From Pseudisothecium myosuroides (Eukaryota > Streptophyta > Bryopsida > Hypnales > Lembophyllaceae), in assembly GCA_951799445.1 (NCBI GenBank), contig OX637296.1, forward strand, positions 3,534,001-3,598,000: a stretch of 64,000 nucleotides of DNA, read 5' to 3'. The notes under the pieces were generated by a model that made no database searches, was not told the DNA's origin, and saw nothing but the letters and a program-made list of their open reading frames with translations. Shown here one piece after another: positions 27,169-37,100 of the stretch. The position numbers were made by a program, and so were the translations under genes. Positions within the stretch are counted from its first letter, which is position 1; every line of letters starts with the position of its first letter.

Positions 27169-27215
27169 TATATGGTGTTAGACTAGGCATAACTCCTTCA
27201 CTATGTATTCAAGAG
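27169..27215 (+). repeat. Dispersed short repeat, copy 1
   Basis: About 46 bp beginning TATATGGTGTTAGACTAGGC is repeated in direct orientation at 37,150-37,195 with a few mismatches. The surrounding 26,840-27,600 is AT-rich with (TA)-rich simple sequence near 27,400-27,470 and no supported gene. Confidence 0.6.
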
Positions 27216-27619
27216 ATGCAAACACATTGCCTTTGCCTGCCACCCCTGACTCAAAAAATCCAAGACCATCGATGTTCTTAAAAAAAAATTGAGCCCCCTT
27301 TCCCATGCCATCAATTTGAATTGTACAAAAAATTATTTTGATTGAATCCTTGCCGACAATCTTGAAGATGATACTTACAAAATATGACATATGGTATACG
27401 ATATATATACAAGCATATATAATATATTAAATATATAATATACGGATATATGGTACACGATATACAAATACATGTGAATGAATGATGTATTGATGTACAA
27501 ACGTGGATATTGATACAAAATATAGTAAAGGTATCCCATATGGATTGCAATGACAATAACTTCTACAAAAATATAACTATATAGCCGTACAAAATGGATT
27601 TCACAACGGCAAATTGTGA

Positions 27620-28054
27620 TTTCATGGTGTTTTGAATCATTCTCTACTTCTTTCTACTTACTGTTTTTTTCCTATATGTTGTATAGTACAATTCCAAATG
27701 GTCTAAAATTTTTCAAGCATGTAGCCAACTTACTATGAAGAATGAATCCAAAGAATTACCACCATTTTGAACATTTTTTTATACAAATATGACCTTGTAA
27801 AAGTGCAGCTGAACGATTCTTTGGAGGGCCAAAAAAAAAGATTTTCGTCAATTTAAAACGCTAATATCTTGCAATCTACACAGTGGAAATTTTTGAAATT
27901 TTTTCTACATCTTCTCGAACTAGTGCACTACAAGACCCTATAGTTACATATGTCTAAAAATGTTTTTTTTCTAAAGTTTGGTACTTGTACTAGAAATGAT
28001 AGTTTTGGAGTATTTTTCATTGGTGAAAACATAGTCAAAAACCTTTAGAATTAA
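27620..28054 (+). repeat. Truncated copy of the TTAA-element family (element C)
   Basis: This segment aligns base by base, with scattered substitutions and small indels, to 50,903-51,313, the right half of the TTAA-flanked element at 50,063-51,313. Both begin around TTTTGAATCATTCTCTACTT and share the distinctive words ACCTTGTAAA, CAATCTACACA and TTTTTTCTACATCTTCTC. Its right terminus is degenerate (CCTTTAGAA then TTAA, where the intact copy has CTTTAGGGG then TTAA). No left terminus was found, so it is an older, 5'-truncated relic. Confidence 0.75.
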
Positions 28055-28190
28055 TTGCTTTCTTCTCAAAGGCCGAGACTTACATTTTGTAGTTCATTGA
28101 TTATGTCCATGCTATTCTTTTTGATGAATCTAATATTAGTGTCTTGCCAAGATACTCCAAGCATGTAGTTTATTGGTTGTTGTTATGAAT

Positions 28191-28815
28191 ATGGTGTTTT
28201 TGGTGGTGAAGAGGTTGATTTGGTGAGATTAAATTATTAATGTCATATGTTTGGTTTCTCTAACATCTAATGAAGGTACTAGGCTTCATGTCTTATCAAA
28301 AGAATATAAGGTAGAGCCACACATTCCCGACCAACAACCCATTCCCAACCTATAGGTGCATGTATTTTTGACCAAGCTTAGAATGCTTTTTTTTCCTTTT
28401 TAAGGTTGGAACTAATGAATACATGACATATGTCCCAAGTTGTGAGAAAGAAAGTAGGAAATAATGATTAAGAAAAAATGATCGGAATTGGAAGAATCTA
28501 GACATTGGCCATGGGTTTAGAGCACTTTTGCCTCCCAAAATTCATAGTAATTTCAGTTCAAGCCATAAAATTACTAATTTATTTGCAATCTTTGCCATTT
28601 CTATCGATGTACTTTTAAAAAATATTTGTTTTGCCTTTACTACTCTAGATCATGTTGGAATTCTTTATTTGGTCGGTTATGGGTGGCTCCACCTTACTTG
28701 ATTGTTTTATCAATGAATGTATTGGTAGTTCGAAGAACAAAAATATAAATGTTGGTTCATCAAAGAAGAATGAAGACATTGCTAATAAGATGGCAACAAC
28801 AATATAAAAGAATAG
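28191..28815 (+). repeat. Dispersed repeat X, copy 1 (inverted relative to 49,750-50,024)
   Basis: Two blocks, 28,191-28,309 and 28,697-28,815, correspond in reverse complement to 49,908-50,024 and 49,750-49,899. Shared words include GGTGTTTTTGGTG, GATTTGGTGAGATTA, GTCATATGTTTGGTTTCT and CATTCTTCTTTGATGAA. In this copy the two blocks are separated by a 384-bp TIR element; in the other they are contiguous. The repeat has no open frame I recognise. Confidence 0.72.
28310..28693. mobile_element. 384-bp MITE-like element with ~24-bp terminal inverted repeats
   Basis: The left end reads GGTAGAGCCACACATTCCCG and the reverse complement of the right end reads GGTGGAGCCACCCATAACCG; both continue into ACCAA. 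It interrupts repeat X exactly where the other copy of X (about 49,900-49,908 on the opposite strand) is contiguous, which gives an empty-site comparison. Flanks are ATATAA on the left and TTACTT on the right, so any target duplication is 2-3 bp or eroded; a TWA-type site as used by PIF/Harbinger is possible but not shown. No coding capacity. Confidence 0.7.
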
Positions 28816-28992
28816 ATTGAGGTGATAGGATGGCAATGAAAACTAAATCAGGGCAACTTGCAAAGAAATTTCAATTTGTACAATCATGATCATTTTGGTC
28901 ACATAGATTCATAGTAGTTTGTTAATTTGTCTACAAACTTTGGTAGCAAATTCATACTAATCATATAATATAGGTGGTTTGAAATATTTTTG

Positions 28993-29078
28993 TCACATTG
29001 GTCGAGTTACAATCATCGGATGTCCCGGACGGGCGGACATATCGGATAGTTAAGGCGGACCATGTACGGATAATGTGA
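28993..29078 (+). repeat. ~86-bp direct repeat flanking element A (left copy)
   Basis: Begins TCACATTGG and ends TAATGTGA, so it has its own short inverted ends. It aligns with 30,026-30,109 along its whole length (shared: AAGTTA/GAGTTA, TGTC(C/T)CGGA(C/T)GGGCG, ATCGGAT(A/G)GTT, TAATGTGA). The two copies bracket the TTAA-flanked element at 29,084-30,020. Confidence 0.65.
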
Positions 29079-29083
29079 CTACC

Positions 29084-30020
29084 TTAACCCCTAAAGACCC
29101 AAGGCCTTTTTCTGCCAAAAACCCATCAAAATTGCCATTTCTATAGGAAGGAGTAAAAAAAATGAAAAATGTCTTTTTTGCACATCTAACCATAGGATTT
29201 TACACCTAACTAGTATGAGAATGTGTGGAAAAAATTTCAGAATTTTTGACCGCTCAGATTGCAAGATATCTGCGTTTAAAGTGGAAAAAACAAGTATTTC
29301 AGCACATTGCGGGACTAGATTTTTTGACTTTAAACATTTTTCACTTAAAATTTTTGCACTACAGAGTTTTGTGCTTCAAATCTTTATAGTGGAGAATTGA
29401 GTTGAGAGTCTAGGGAAAAAAAAATATTCAAAAAAACTTAATTATCATTCCTAAAAAATTTATTAAATAGAAGTAGGTACGAGATAGAAGGAAAATCTAA
29501 AACATTAATATTTTAGATGGAATTAAAATACACTAATCCCAATGGTGAGATTGTTCTAGCAAAAAAACTAAACCATGAGAATTTATTTTTTTTGAAAAAT
29601 TGCAAAAATAGCATTTAGAAATGAATCCTACAAGTTATTTTTTTCAAGAAGATGCTCTAACTGCCCGAAAAACAAGAATGTCCATAACTTTCTCATAACA
29701 AATCCAAATGAAATTAATCAAAGCTTTCCAAATAGACAAAAATATAATCTACAAGGAAAAAAATATTAAAAGAAAAAATCAAATTTTTGCCAAATTTTTC
29801 TTGCTGCCCAGACTGCCCAATTACAAAAAAAAGTAACATATTTGGCCATAACTTTTGACTCCTATTTCCAAATGTCCTGAAATTTAGTGCATATGAAAGA
29901 TATTCCTCGCGCCTACCTTCTATTAAAATTTCAGCTTAAAATATGGAAATCTCTAGTCACACGGACCTGCCCAAAATTTCTATACGGACAAAAAATGCAT
30001 GCCGGTCCTTTAGGGGTTAA
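29084..30020 (-). mobile_element. Element A: non-autonomous TTAA-flanked TIR transposon (piggyBac-like ends)
   Basis: TTAA (29084-29087) is followed by CCCCTAAAG; at the other end CTTTAGGGG (30008-30016) is followed by TTAA (30017-30020). The body is 929 bp with no transposase frame. Its right terminal ~30 bp, read in reverse complement, matches the left end of the element at 50,063 through GGACCGGCATGCATTTTTT, and interior sequence (for example the block 29,810-29,950) also matches it in reverse, so A and B are two copies of one family in opposite orientation. Only Kolobok and piggyBac superfamilies are well known to target TTAA; ends starting CCC favour piggyBac. Confidence 0.82.
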
Positions 30021-30025
30021 AGTAA

Positions 30026-30109
30026 TCACATTGGATAAGTTAGGGTCATTAGTTGTCTCGGATGGGCGAGTAAATCGGATGGTTCAGACAGGCAACTTGT
30101 CTAATGTGA
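30026..30109 (+). repeat. ~85-bp direct repeat flanking element A (right copy)
   Basis: Partner of 28,993-29,078; begins TCACATTGG and ends CTAATGTGA. It starts 5 bp to the right of the TTAA of element A, just as the left copy ends 5 bp before the left TTAA. Confidence 0.65.
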
Positions 30110-30337
30110 TAACTATATTAGAAATGGTAGGTTTAACTACCAACCAAATTTTTTTTTTTATAAATATGATATTTTATTTTAAAATTTGAATTATTATATT
30201 ATATAAATCTAGATTTTTTTATAAAAATTATTAATAAAAATTATTTCACTTATTATAATTACATAGTTAGCTCGAAAATGGATTTATAATCCAAGCACCC
30301 CTACAAATTATAGTGGAGTTGCTTACCGCAGGCACAA

Positions 30338-30719
30338 ATGATCGAGGAAGAAATTCCCATTACTGAGCATCTGGAAAGTGAGATGGATATCGAGGAAGAA
30401 ATTCCCATTACTCAAGTACTGCATCACTATACATCATGCACGAGGTAATTGACTACTCATTAAATTTTAATTGAATTAATTGCTGATGTTTAATTTTAGT
30501 TCTTATCTTGGTTTTGCACAGAAATATGTGGATATGAGGATGACATTTTCAAGAGAGGCATTGGCGGTTTTTGTTGTAGGATGTGCAATGGACTACTATT
30601 TTACTTCTTTCCAGTTGGGCGCAATGCAAAAAAACCTGGATGTTGCTCTTGTCCATATCAACGCTACAATGAAGGCTTGCAACACGACAAGGGGGATGTC
30701 TACTTGGATGCGCACCTAA
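30338..30719 (+). CDS. Possible two-exon small gene, function unknown (~108 residues)
   Basis: Exon 1 (30338-30444) starts with ATG and reads MIEEEIPITEHLESEMDIEEEIPI..., with the peptide IEEEIPIT present twice 16 residues apart, matching a DNA duplication. A good donor (ACGAG|GTAATT) and acceptor (TTTAATTTTAG at 30499) join it in phase to 30500-30719, which reads YLGFAQKYVDMRMTFSREAL and FVVGCAMDYYFTSFQLGAM before a stop. I do not recognise the family. Agreement of splice sites and phase in AT-rich DNA supports a real or recently real gene; it could also be the 5' part of a larger decayed gene that included the tandem repeat downstream. Confidence 0.4.
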
Positions 30720-30821
30720 TAAAAACTAGCTAGTCAGGCTACTACATGTAGGCTTGTGTTAGCATTGAAGCGAATTTTTGCGCAAAGAAACACAAGAATC
30801 TAAAACATCGACAGGTAACAT

Positions 30822-31408
30822 GTGGGCAGATTGGCAAGAATGTTGAATTTACTGGTGTCACCTATTTAGGAAGCCATATCTCAAATGGGTTAATTCTACA
30901 TTTGGTTTATGGCCATAGTTGTGACCCTCGTAGTGTCCACCCTTTGGGATTGTTTGGAATGTAGACTCTTGTTGTTTGTATGGAGATTTTGGCCTTGCAT
31001 TCTCATACAAGTCAGTATAGACAGTCCATCTTGTTATCGTGATCACCACCAACAGATAATTGAAAAGGTGGACAAACTTGCAAGAATGTTGAATTTAGTA
31101 ATATCACCTCTTCAGGAAGCCATATCTCAGATGGGTCAACTCCACATTTGGTTTCCAGCCATAGTTGTGACCTTCGTAGTGTCCGCCCTTTGGGATTGTT
31201 TGAGACGTAGACTATTGGTATCGTTGTTTATATGGAGGCTTTGGCCTAGCGTTCTCGTACAAGTCGACATCGACAGTTCATCTTCTTCTTGTGATTACCA
31301 TCGACAGATAATTGAAAAGGTGGACAAACTTGTAAGAATGTTGAATTTAGTAGTATCACCTCTTTAGAAAGCCATATCTAGGATGGGTCAATTCCACATT
31401 TGGTTTTT
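30822..31408 (+). repeat. Tandem ~245-bp repeat (two copies plus part of a third, split by the retrotransposon)
   Basis: Units start near 30,836, 31,081 and 31,332, each beginning AAGAATGTTGAATTTA and containing GCCATATCTCA, ATGGGT(T/C)AA, CCATAGTTGTGACC, GTAGTGTCC and GGGATTGTTT. The third unit is interrupted at 31,409 by the LTR element and continues at 37,039 (GGCCATAGTTGTGACC) to about 37,100. Confidence 0.85.
30909..31367 (+). CDS. Open frame spanning the tandem repeat, 152 codons, unknown
   Basis: The tandem unit is 246 bp (82 codons) at protein level, so both copies are read in one frame. Each has a hydrophobic stretch (IVVT-V-VS-LWDCL ... FVWRFWP) followed by a helical segment IIEKVDKLARMLNLV. 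A stop follows MLNLVVSPL in the third unit. Absence of stops over two units is suggestive but the unit's length being a multiple of three makes this cheaper than it seems. It may be a decayed internal exon duplicated in tandem, or non-coding. Confidence 0.3.
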   Translation: MAIVVTLVVSTLWDCLECRLLLFVWRFWPCILIQVSIDSPSCYRDHHQQIIEKVDKLARMLNLVISPLQEAISQMGQLHIWFPAIVVTFVVSALWDCLRRRLLVSLFIWRLWPSVLVQVDIDSSSSSCDYHRQIIEKVDKLVRMLNLVVSPL

Positions 31409-31409
31409 G
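31405..31409. repeat. Target-site duplication TTTTG, left
   Basis: TTTTG precedes the left LTR and is repeated directly after the right LTR at 37039-37043, the 5-bp duplication expected of LTR-retrotransposon integration. Confidence 0.9.
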
Positions 31410-31666
31410 TGTTACGAACCCGTTTGTAACAAGGGAACGGTTGTAACGGTTAGGGTTAGTTGGCCTCTCCCTTCCCTTTAATAGTCAAGTGAGGAGGCTT
31501 GTTCTTCACTTGACATTTTGTGTAATGAAGATAATATGATTTTGGATACAATGTGTAAGTGTGATTCTCATTGTCATTATTGTAACTTGGTGGTGATTTA
31601 GTGTTGGTTTGCTTTGAATGCAATCTAAGTAGAGCATCGACTTCTTGGTCAAGCCGATCCGTAACA
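31410..31666 (+). repeat. 5' LTR (257 bp)
   Basis: Begins TGTTACGAACCCGTTTGTAA and ends CCGATCCGTAACA. It contains GTTACxAACCCGTT..GTAAC, an internal inverted repeat, at its start. Compared with the 3' LTR it differs at two CG sites near the start (CG/CA and TG/CG) and one A/G near the end. The LTR carries the element's promoter and polyadenylation signals; TTTAATAG at about 31,480 is the only TATA-like sequence I would point to. Confidence 0.95.
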
Positions 31667-31799
31667 TAATGTCAAGTCATGCAAAGTCCATGCTCTAATT
31701 CGGATTCCCACATTGAAGGTGCATTGATGGCTTTGGACAACGGCCGTTACCATGAGAGATTTTGTAGGATTATTTAATTCGGAACCCTAATCTCCTTCG

Positions 31800-32887
31800 A
31801 TGGATCAAGTACCACCGGTGATCCAACCGGGGGAAGAATTGATGCCGGATGGGATGGGGTCGGAGTGGGCGGCCTTCATCCAACAACAAATCCAAAGTGT
31901 GTTCCAAGCCACATTTCCTCAATTGATACAAGAGATTTCGAGTCGAGCAGCGCAAGGACCACGACCGGTGGTCTCTCCCATCTCCAATAGCGGAGGGGTG
32001 TTAGGAGGGAGGTGTGCGGAATCCAATGTGGAACTCAAAGAATCGAAGGTAGCGGAACCGGAAAAATTTTCCGGAAAGAAGGGAAATGAAGTTTACCGGT
32101 GGTTTGCACAACTCCGTCTTGTATTTCGAGGTAAACCGCGCACTTATAGCTCTGATGCAGATAAAGTAGCTTATGCGCTTTCGTATATGACTGGAGCGGC
32201 ACAAAATTGGGCTATGCCTCTTCTCCAAGCTTTGGACGAGGAGCGTGATCACGAGTTATTGGGCGATTACCAAGCTTTTCGGGAGTCCGTGATTTCCGTA
32301 TATGGGGATATTGACCGTCGGAGCAATGCGGAGGATTGCATTGGGAAGCTTCGACAAACTGGGTCAGTCGCGAATTATATTTCTATGTTTAATGAATGCG
32401 CGGCGCTACTCGATTGGAATGAATCCAGTTTGGTAGCTCGCTTTCGTGGAGGACTCAAGGATGAGATTTTGAATTCGGTGGCGACGGCGGAGACTCAATC
32501 ACGCCGGCTACAAGATTGGATGGCAATGTCATCCCGAATCGATGAGAGATTATGGGGTCGGCGTCAAAACCGTCGTTCACCTTTTGAGACTTCAAGTTTC
32601 CGCTCCCCAACAACTTTGCCACGAGATGCACTGGGGAAGGTACAATCTAACTCGAATACCTCCGGGCCGGTGCCGATGGAGCTTGGAGCGGTGCGTACTC
32701 CTTCTACAGCCTTGGCAAAAACGGCGGTGGAACGGCAAGAATATCAACGCCAAGGACGTTGTTGGGGTTGCGGTGGAGTAGGTCATATTTGATCGCGTTG
32801 CCCCACGAATCTCTCAAAGCCCTTGTCGATCTCTGCCACCATTGAAGCGGAAGGCACCTCTTCGGGAAAAGAGAAAGCCCGGGACTG
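31800..32887 (+). pseudogene. gag: gag of the chromovirus (interrupted)
   Basis: Starts at ATG 31800 and runs openly for 330 codons. The central part holds the retrotransposon gag helix bundle (EVYRWFAQLRLVFRG, AAQNWAMPLL, LLDWNESSLVARFRGGLKDEI). A zinc knuckle begins CWGCGGVGHI but is cut by TGA (32790-32792) before its last Cys; in the same frame the knuckle Cys follows (SRC) and the frame then ends near 32887. The stop is a single transition from CGA. Confidence 0.9.
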
Positions 32888-32914
32888 AAGGAAAATTTTC
32901 AGTACCCGGGCACT

Positions 32915-35900
32915 GTGCAAACTGCCGCTGCCATCATCCACAAGACACCCACGCTGGACGCAACAAGGAAGGTGGGCAATATGGTGGAGCGGCCTCTTGA
33001 GTCGGCCGCTTGGGAGAATTTACAATGGAGTAACATATGGTCGAATACGGATGTTGAGGTTTCGAAGGAGGTAAATTGCGGATTAGATCCGTTGTGCTTA
33101 CGTGCCACTATTGACCCTAGTGCACATGTGACGTTGGATGCACAGCTCAATTCCGTCCCAGGTCTCACGTTAGTGGATTCGGGAGCCACAGGAATATTCA
33201 TGCATCCCAAGTTTGCGGAACAATGTAATGCGGAGCTGCAACTAAAGCGGGTGCCGCGTGAAGTTAGGGTGATTGATGGCCGAATGATCAGCTCCAGGCT
33301 TATAACCCACGAGGCTATTGTGGAGGTTATCATTGGAGATCATCGTGAAAGATTGGTAGCAGATGTCACGAATACAGGCAAGTATCCATGCATTTTAGGC
33401 ATTCCATGGTTAATCCGTCATGACCCGACTATTCGGTGGTCTCAACGAAGTGTGGTATTTGATTCCCTATATTGTCAGGCTTGGTGCATGGGGCATGGGG
33501 TGCAAGGAGAAAAAGGAAATTGCAAAGCTATGGAGTGCCACGGAAGTTCCCAATTCACAAATTCGGAGGAGAATCCATTTGGAGGAAATTCCTCCAAGGC
33601 CGGGCCGGCATCCCAGCCTACCGGACCGGGGGATTCCAATCAAGGACGGAATTTTTTGGTGCGAGCTCAAGGACAACATGAGTTGAATTTCAAGGCAGAA
33701 AAACAACTTTCAAAATTAATTGCTCCAAAGCATGCATTGGTTTCTGAGGCAGCTTTTTGTCTTTCGGCAAAGGAGGCAGAAATTTATGCACTCGAGATTT
33801 CCGAGGTGGATACTCCACTATCATCTTCTATTCTAGAAGAATATCATGATTTAAAAGCAGCTTTCAGTGAGGTGGCATCTAATGAGTTGCCAGCCCATAG
33901 GACTTGCGATATGAAGATTGAATTTAAAGAAGGACAAGAGCCCCGTAACACTGGGTTGCGGCCAATGTCCCCGGTGGAGCTGGAGGAGCTACGGAGGTAT
34001 TTAGACGAGAATTTAGGCAAGGGCTGAATTCGAAGATCCAAGTCTCCTGTTTCAGCACCTATTGTGTTCGCTCGGAAAAAGGACGGTTCAATTCGGGTTT
34101 GTATAGATTACCGGATTCTCAACAAGGTTACCGTGCGGAACCGCTATCCCCTACCCCTTATCCCAGAGCTCACTGACCGGTTGGTAGGGGCTACGATTTT
34201 TTCCAAATTGGACATTCGACAAGCCTATCATTGACTTCGTATGGCTGCGGGCCACGAATTCAAAACGGCTTTTTAAACGCGGTACGGAATATTTGAATAT
34301 TTAGTTATGCCGTTTGGGTTGACTAATGCCCCTGCACAATTTCAATCGTTAATGCAAGATATTTTTAAGAACCTTTTGGACATATCTGTTGTTATATACT
34401 TGGATGACATCTTAATTTTTTCAAAGAATCTTGAAAAGCATCGGCAAGTGGTAAGGGACGTATTACAAAGATTACAGAAACATGGACTATATGCTAAAGA
34501 ATCCAAATGTCAATTCCATCAGCATTCCGTTGAATTTTTGGGAATGATTGTCTCGGCTAAAGGACTTGAAATGTGTCCAGACAAGGTGCAAACTATTAAA
34601 GATTGGCCCGTTCCAACCTCGGTTAAGGAAATTCAAGCCTTCCTTGGATTTGCGAATTTTTACCGCCGGTTTATATGTGATTATTCCAAGATTACCGTTT
34701 CTCTCACTATTCTAACTCAAAAGAACAAGCAATTTGAATGGGACCTACAAGCAAGTCAAGCATTCATCGACCTACAATCAAGATTTCTTCAAGCACCGGT
34801 ACTACTCCATCCTGACTTTGCACGGCCTTTTATAGTTGAAACGGATGCGTCAGACATGGCAACAGGTGCAATTCTTTCGCAACACGGGGATGATGGTCAC
34901 TTACATCCGTGTGCATACAGGAGTTCTAAAATGTCTCCCGCTGAACAGAACTACGACATTTATGACAAAGAACTCCTAAGTATTATTTTAGCTTTCCAAG
35001 ATTGGCGGGTGTATTTAGAGGGGTCACCTCATCAAGTCCGTGTAATTTCGGATCATAAAAATTTGGAGTACTTTATGACTACGAAGCAATTAAATAGAAG
35101 ACAAGCTCAATGGTCAGAATTCTTATCCGCGTTTGACTTTGATATCCAACATCGGCCGGGTTCATTAAATGGGCGTGCAGATGCCCTCTCAAGAAGGGTT
35201 GATCTCATGGAAGGCCGACATGAAGAGAATCGCCCCCTTCTACGTTTGGCATCATTGGAGGACTGTGACCCCGTTTAGAGCGATGCTCAAATTCTAGAAC
35301 AAATAAAACTATGCATTGACGAAGACCCCGCATTGCAACCACTATTGGCAATTCTAAAAGGGGGATTAAAAAAGAGCCCGCATAACATCCGTCGACGGTT
35401 TCAAGAATATAACCTCACAGATGGAATTCTTCGGTTCAAAGACATGATATATGTGCCAAACGATGACGAACTTCGGCGACAAATATTGCGATCGAGGCAT
35501 GACGCTCCCGCTGCGGGACATCAAGGCCGGGCTAAAACTTTAGAATTGGTAACTAGAATTTTTTATTGGCCTACTGTTCGTAGTTATGTGCATCAATATG
35601 TTGATGGGTGCGATTTGTGCCAGAGGTCAAAATCAACACGTCATCCTTGATATGGCCTACTACAACTGATTCCAGCCGCTCATGCTCCATGGAAGCGGGT
35701 TTCTACGGACTTCATCGTTAAACTACCCCAAAGCAAAGGGTATGACTCTATCCTAGTGGTTGTTGATAAGAATACTAAACTAGCTCATTTTGTACCTACA
35801 AAGGAGACCATTGACTCCAATGACACTGTATCGTTATATTTAAATAATGTATGGAAATATCATGGCATGCCGGAGGAGGTCATATCAGACAGGGGCTCCG

Positions 35901-36769
35901 TTTTTGTGTCAAAATTTATGCGTAGACTATGTGAACTCCTTAAGATCCAGCCATCACCAACGACGGCTTTTCATCCCCAAAGAGATGGCCAAATGGAGAG
36001 GGTGAATCAAGTAATTGAACAATTTCTTCGAATGTTCACGACAAAGCGTCAAGATAATTGGGCGGATCTATTGCCATTAGCCAAATTTGCCTATAACAAC
36101 GCCTGCCATTCGGCAACAGGGTTCTCTCCGTTCTATGCCACGTACGGTTACCACCCGGCATTATCGTTTTCTATACCTACAACATCCACTGTTCCAGTGG
36201 CCGAGGACCGGGTTCGACATCTACAACAAGTTCATGAGGAACTCAAAACTATGATCTTGATTGCGGGGGAACAAGCTAAGCGAAATTACGACCGAGGGGT
36301 ACAACTACAACCGACCTTTCAACCAGGTGACAAAGTCCTCTTGCGCCATGAAAATATTGCAACTACAGAGCCCTCTCATAAATTAGCTTCTAAGTTTCTT
36401 GGACCGTTTTCAATAATAGCTAAACTCTCCGATCTCGTTTACCGATTAAAACTACCTAAGACATTGCGTATTCACAATGTTTTCCATATTTCTCTACTTG
36501 AAAAATACCGTGAGGATACCATTCCCGGACGTCGCCGCATACCACCTCCGCTGATTATTACCCCAATTGGAGATGTGGAGTGGGAGGTGCACAAGGTTAT
36601 TGATTCATGTTTATTCGGTCGTTGGAAAAAACTCCACTACTTGGTGTCATGGGAGGGCTATGGCCCGGAGGAGAATTCGTGGGAGCCGGCGGACAATCTT
36701 GAAAACGCACCGGAGGCGATTGCTGATTTTCATAAACTCCATCCAACGGCACCGGGGGCCCCAACCTAG
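32915..36769 (+). pseudogene. pol: pol of the chromovirus: PR-RT-RH-INT-chromodomain (interrupted)
   Basis: One reading frame, different from that of gag, carries in order: aspartic protease (LVDSGATG, ~33170), reverse transcriptase (PFGLTNAPAQFQ; YLDDILIF at 34397), RNase H (VETDASDMATGA, ~34840), integrase zinc HHCC (~35500-35640), integrase core (STDFIVKLP, SDRGSVF, QMERVNQ as D-D-E), and a chromodomain (VEWEVHKVID ... YLVSWEGYGPEENSWEP, ~36570-36745). Stops lie at 34025 (TGA), 34232 (TGA), 34274 (TAA), 35276 (TAG) and 35648 (TGA). No length-changing frameshift was needed to follow the frame. All five stops can be reached from Arg or Gln codons by C-to-T change. Confidence 0.93.
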
Positions 36770-36781
36770 AAGGGGGGGTAA
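36767..36781 (+). other. Polypurine tract of the chromovirus
   Basis: AGAAGGGGGGGTAA lies directly before the 3' LTR and overlaps the pol stop codon. Such tracts prime plus-strand DNA synthesis in LTR elements. Confidence 0.85.
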
Positions 36782-37038
36782 TGTTACAAACCCGTTCGTA
36801 ACAAGGGAACGGTTGTAACGGTTAGGGTTAGTTGGCCTCTCCCTTCCCTTTAATAGTCAAGTGAGGAGGCTTGTTCTTCACTTGACATTTTGTGTAATGA
36901 AGATAATATGATTTTGGATACAATGTGTAAGTGTGATTCTCATTGTCATTATTGTAACTTGGTGGTGATTTAGTGTTGGTTTGCTTTGAATGCAGTCTAA
37001 GTAGAGCATCGACTTCTTGGTCAAGCCGATCCGTAACA
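36782..37038 (+). repeat. 3' LTR (257 bp)
   Basis: Begins TGTTACAAACCCGTTCGTAA and ends CCGATCCGTAACA; followed by the TTTTG target duplication at 37039-37043. About 254 of 257 positions match the 5' LTR. Confidence 0.95.
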
Positions 37039-37100
37039 TTTTGGCCATAGTTGTGACCGTCATAGTGTCCACCGTTTAGGATTGTTTGAGACATAGGATG

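Larger units (their letters stand above)
31410..37038 (+). mobile_element. Full-length Ty3/gypsy chromovirus LTR retrotransposon
   Basis: Two 257-bp LTRs (31410-31666, 36782-37038) begin TG and end CA, differ at about three positions, and are flanked by TTTTG on both sides. The internal region encodes gag, protease, reverse transcriptase, RNase H, integrase and a C-terminal chromodomain in the Ty3/gypsy order. The chromodomain places it in the chromoviruses, which target heterochromatin. A G-rich polypurine tract precedes the right LTR. No good tRNA primer-binding site is seen just inside the left LTR. Near-identical LTRs indicate recent insertion, but six stop codons in gag and pol show this copy cannot encode its proteins unaided. 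Confidence 0.97.

Noticed and set aside
31667..31799. tRNA primer-binding site
   Set aside because: Sequence just inside the 5' LTR does not show the usual TGG-start complement to a tRNA 3' end; left unassigned.
31410..37038. An active, autonomous retrotransposon
   Set aside because: LTRs are nearly identical and ends are intact, but gag and pol contain six stops, so this copy could only move with proteins supplied by others.
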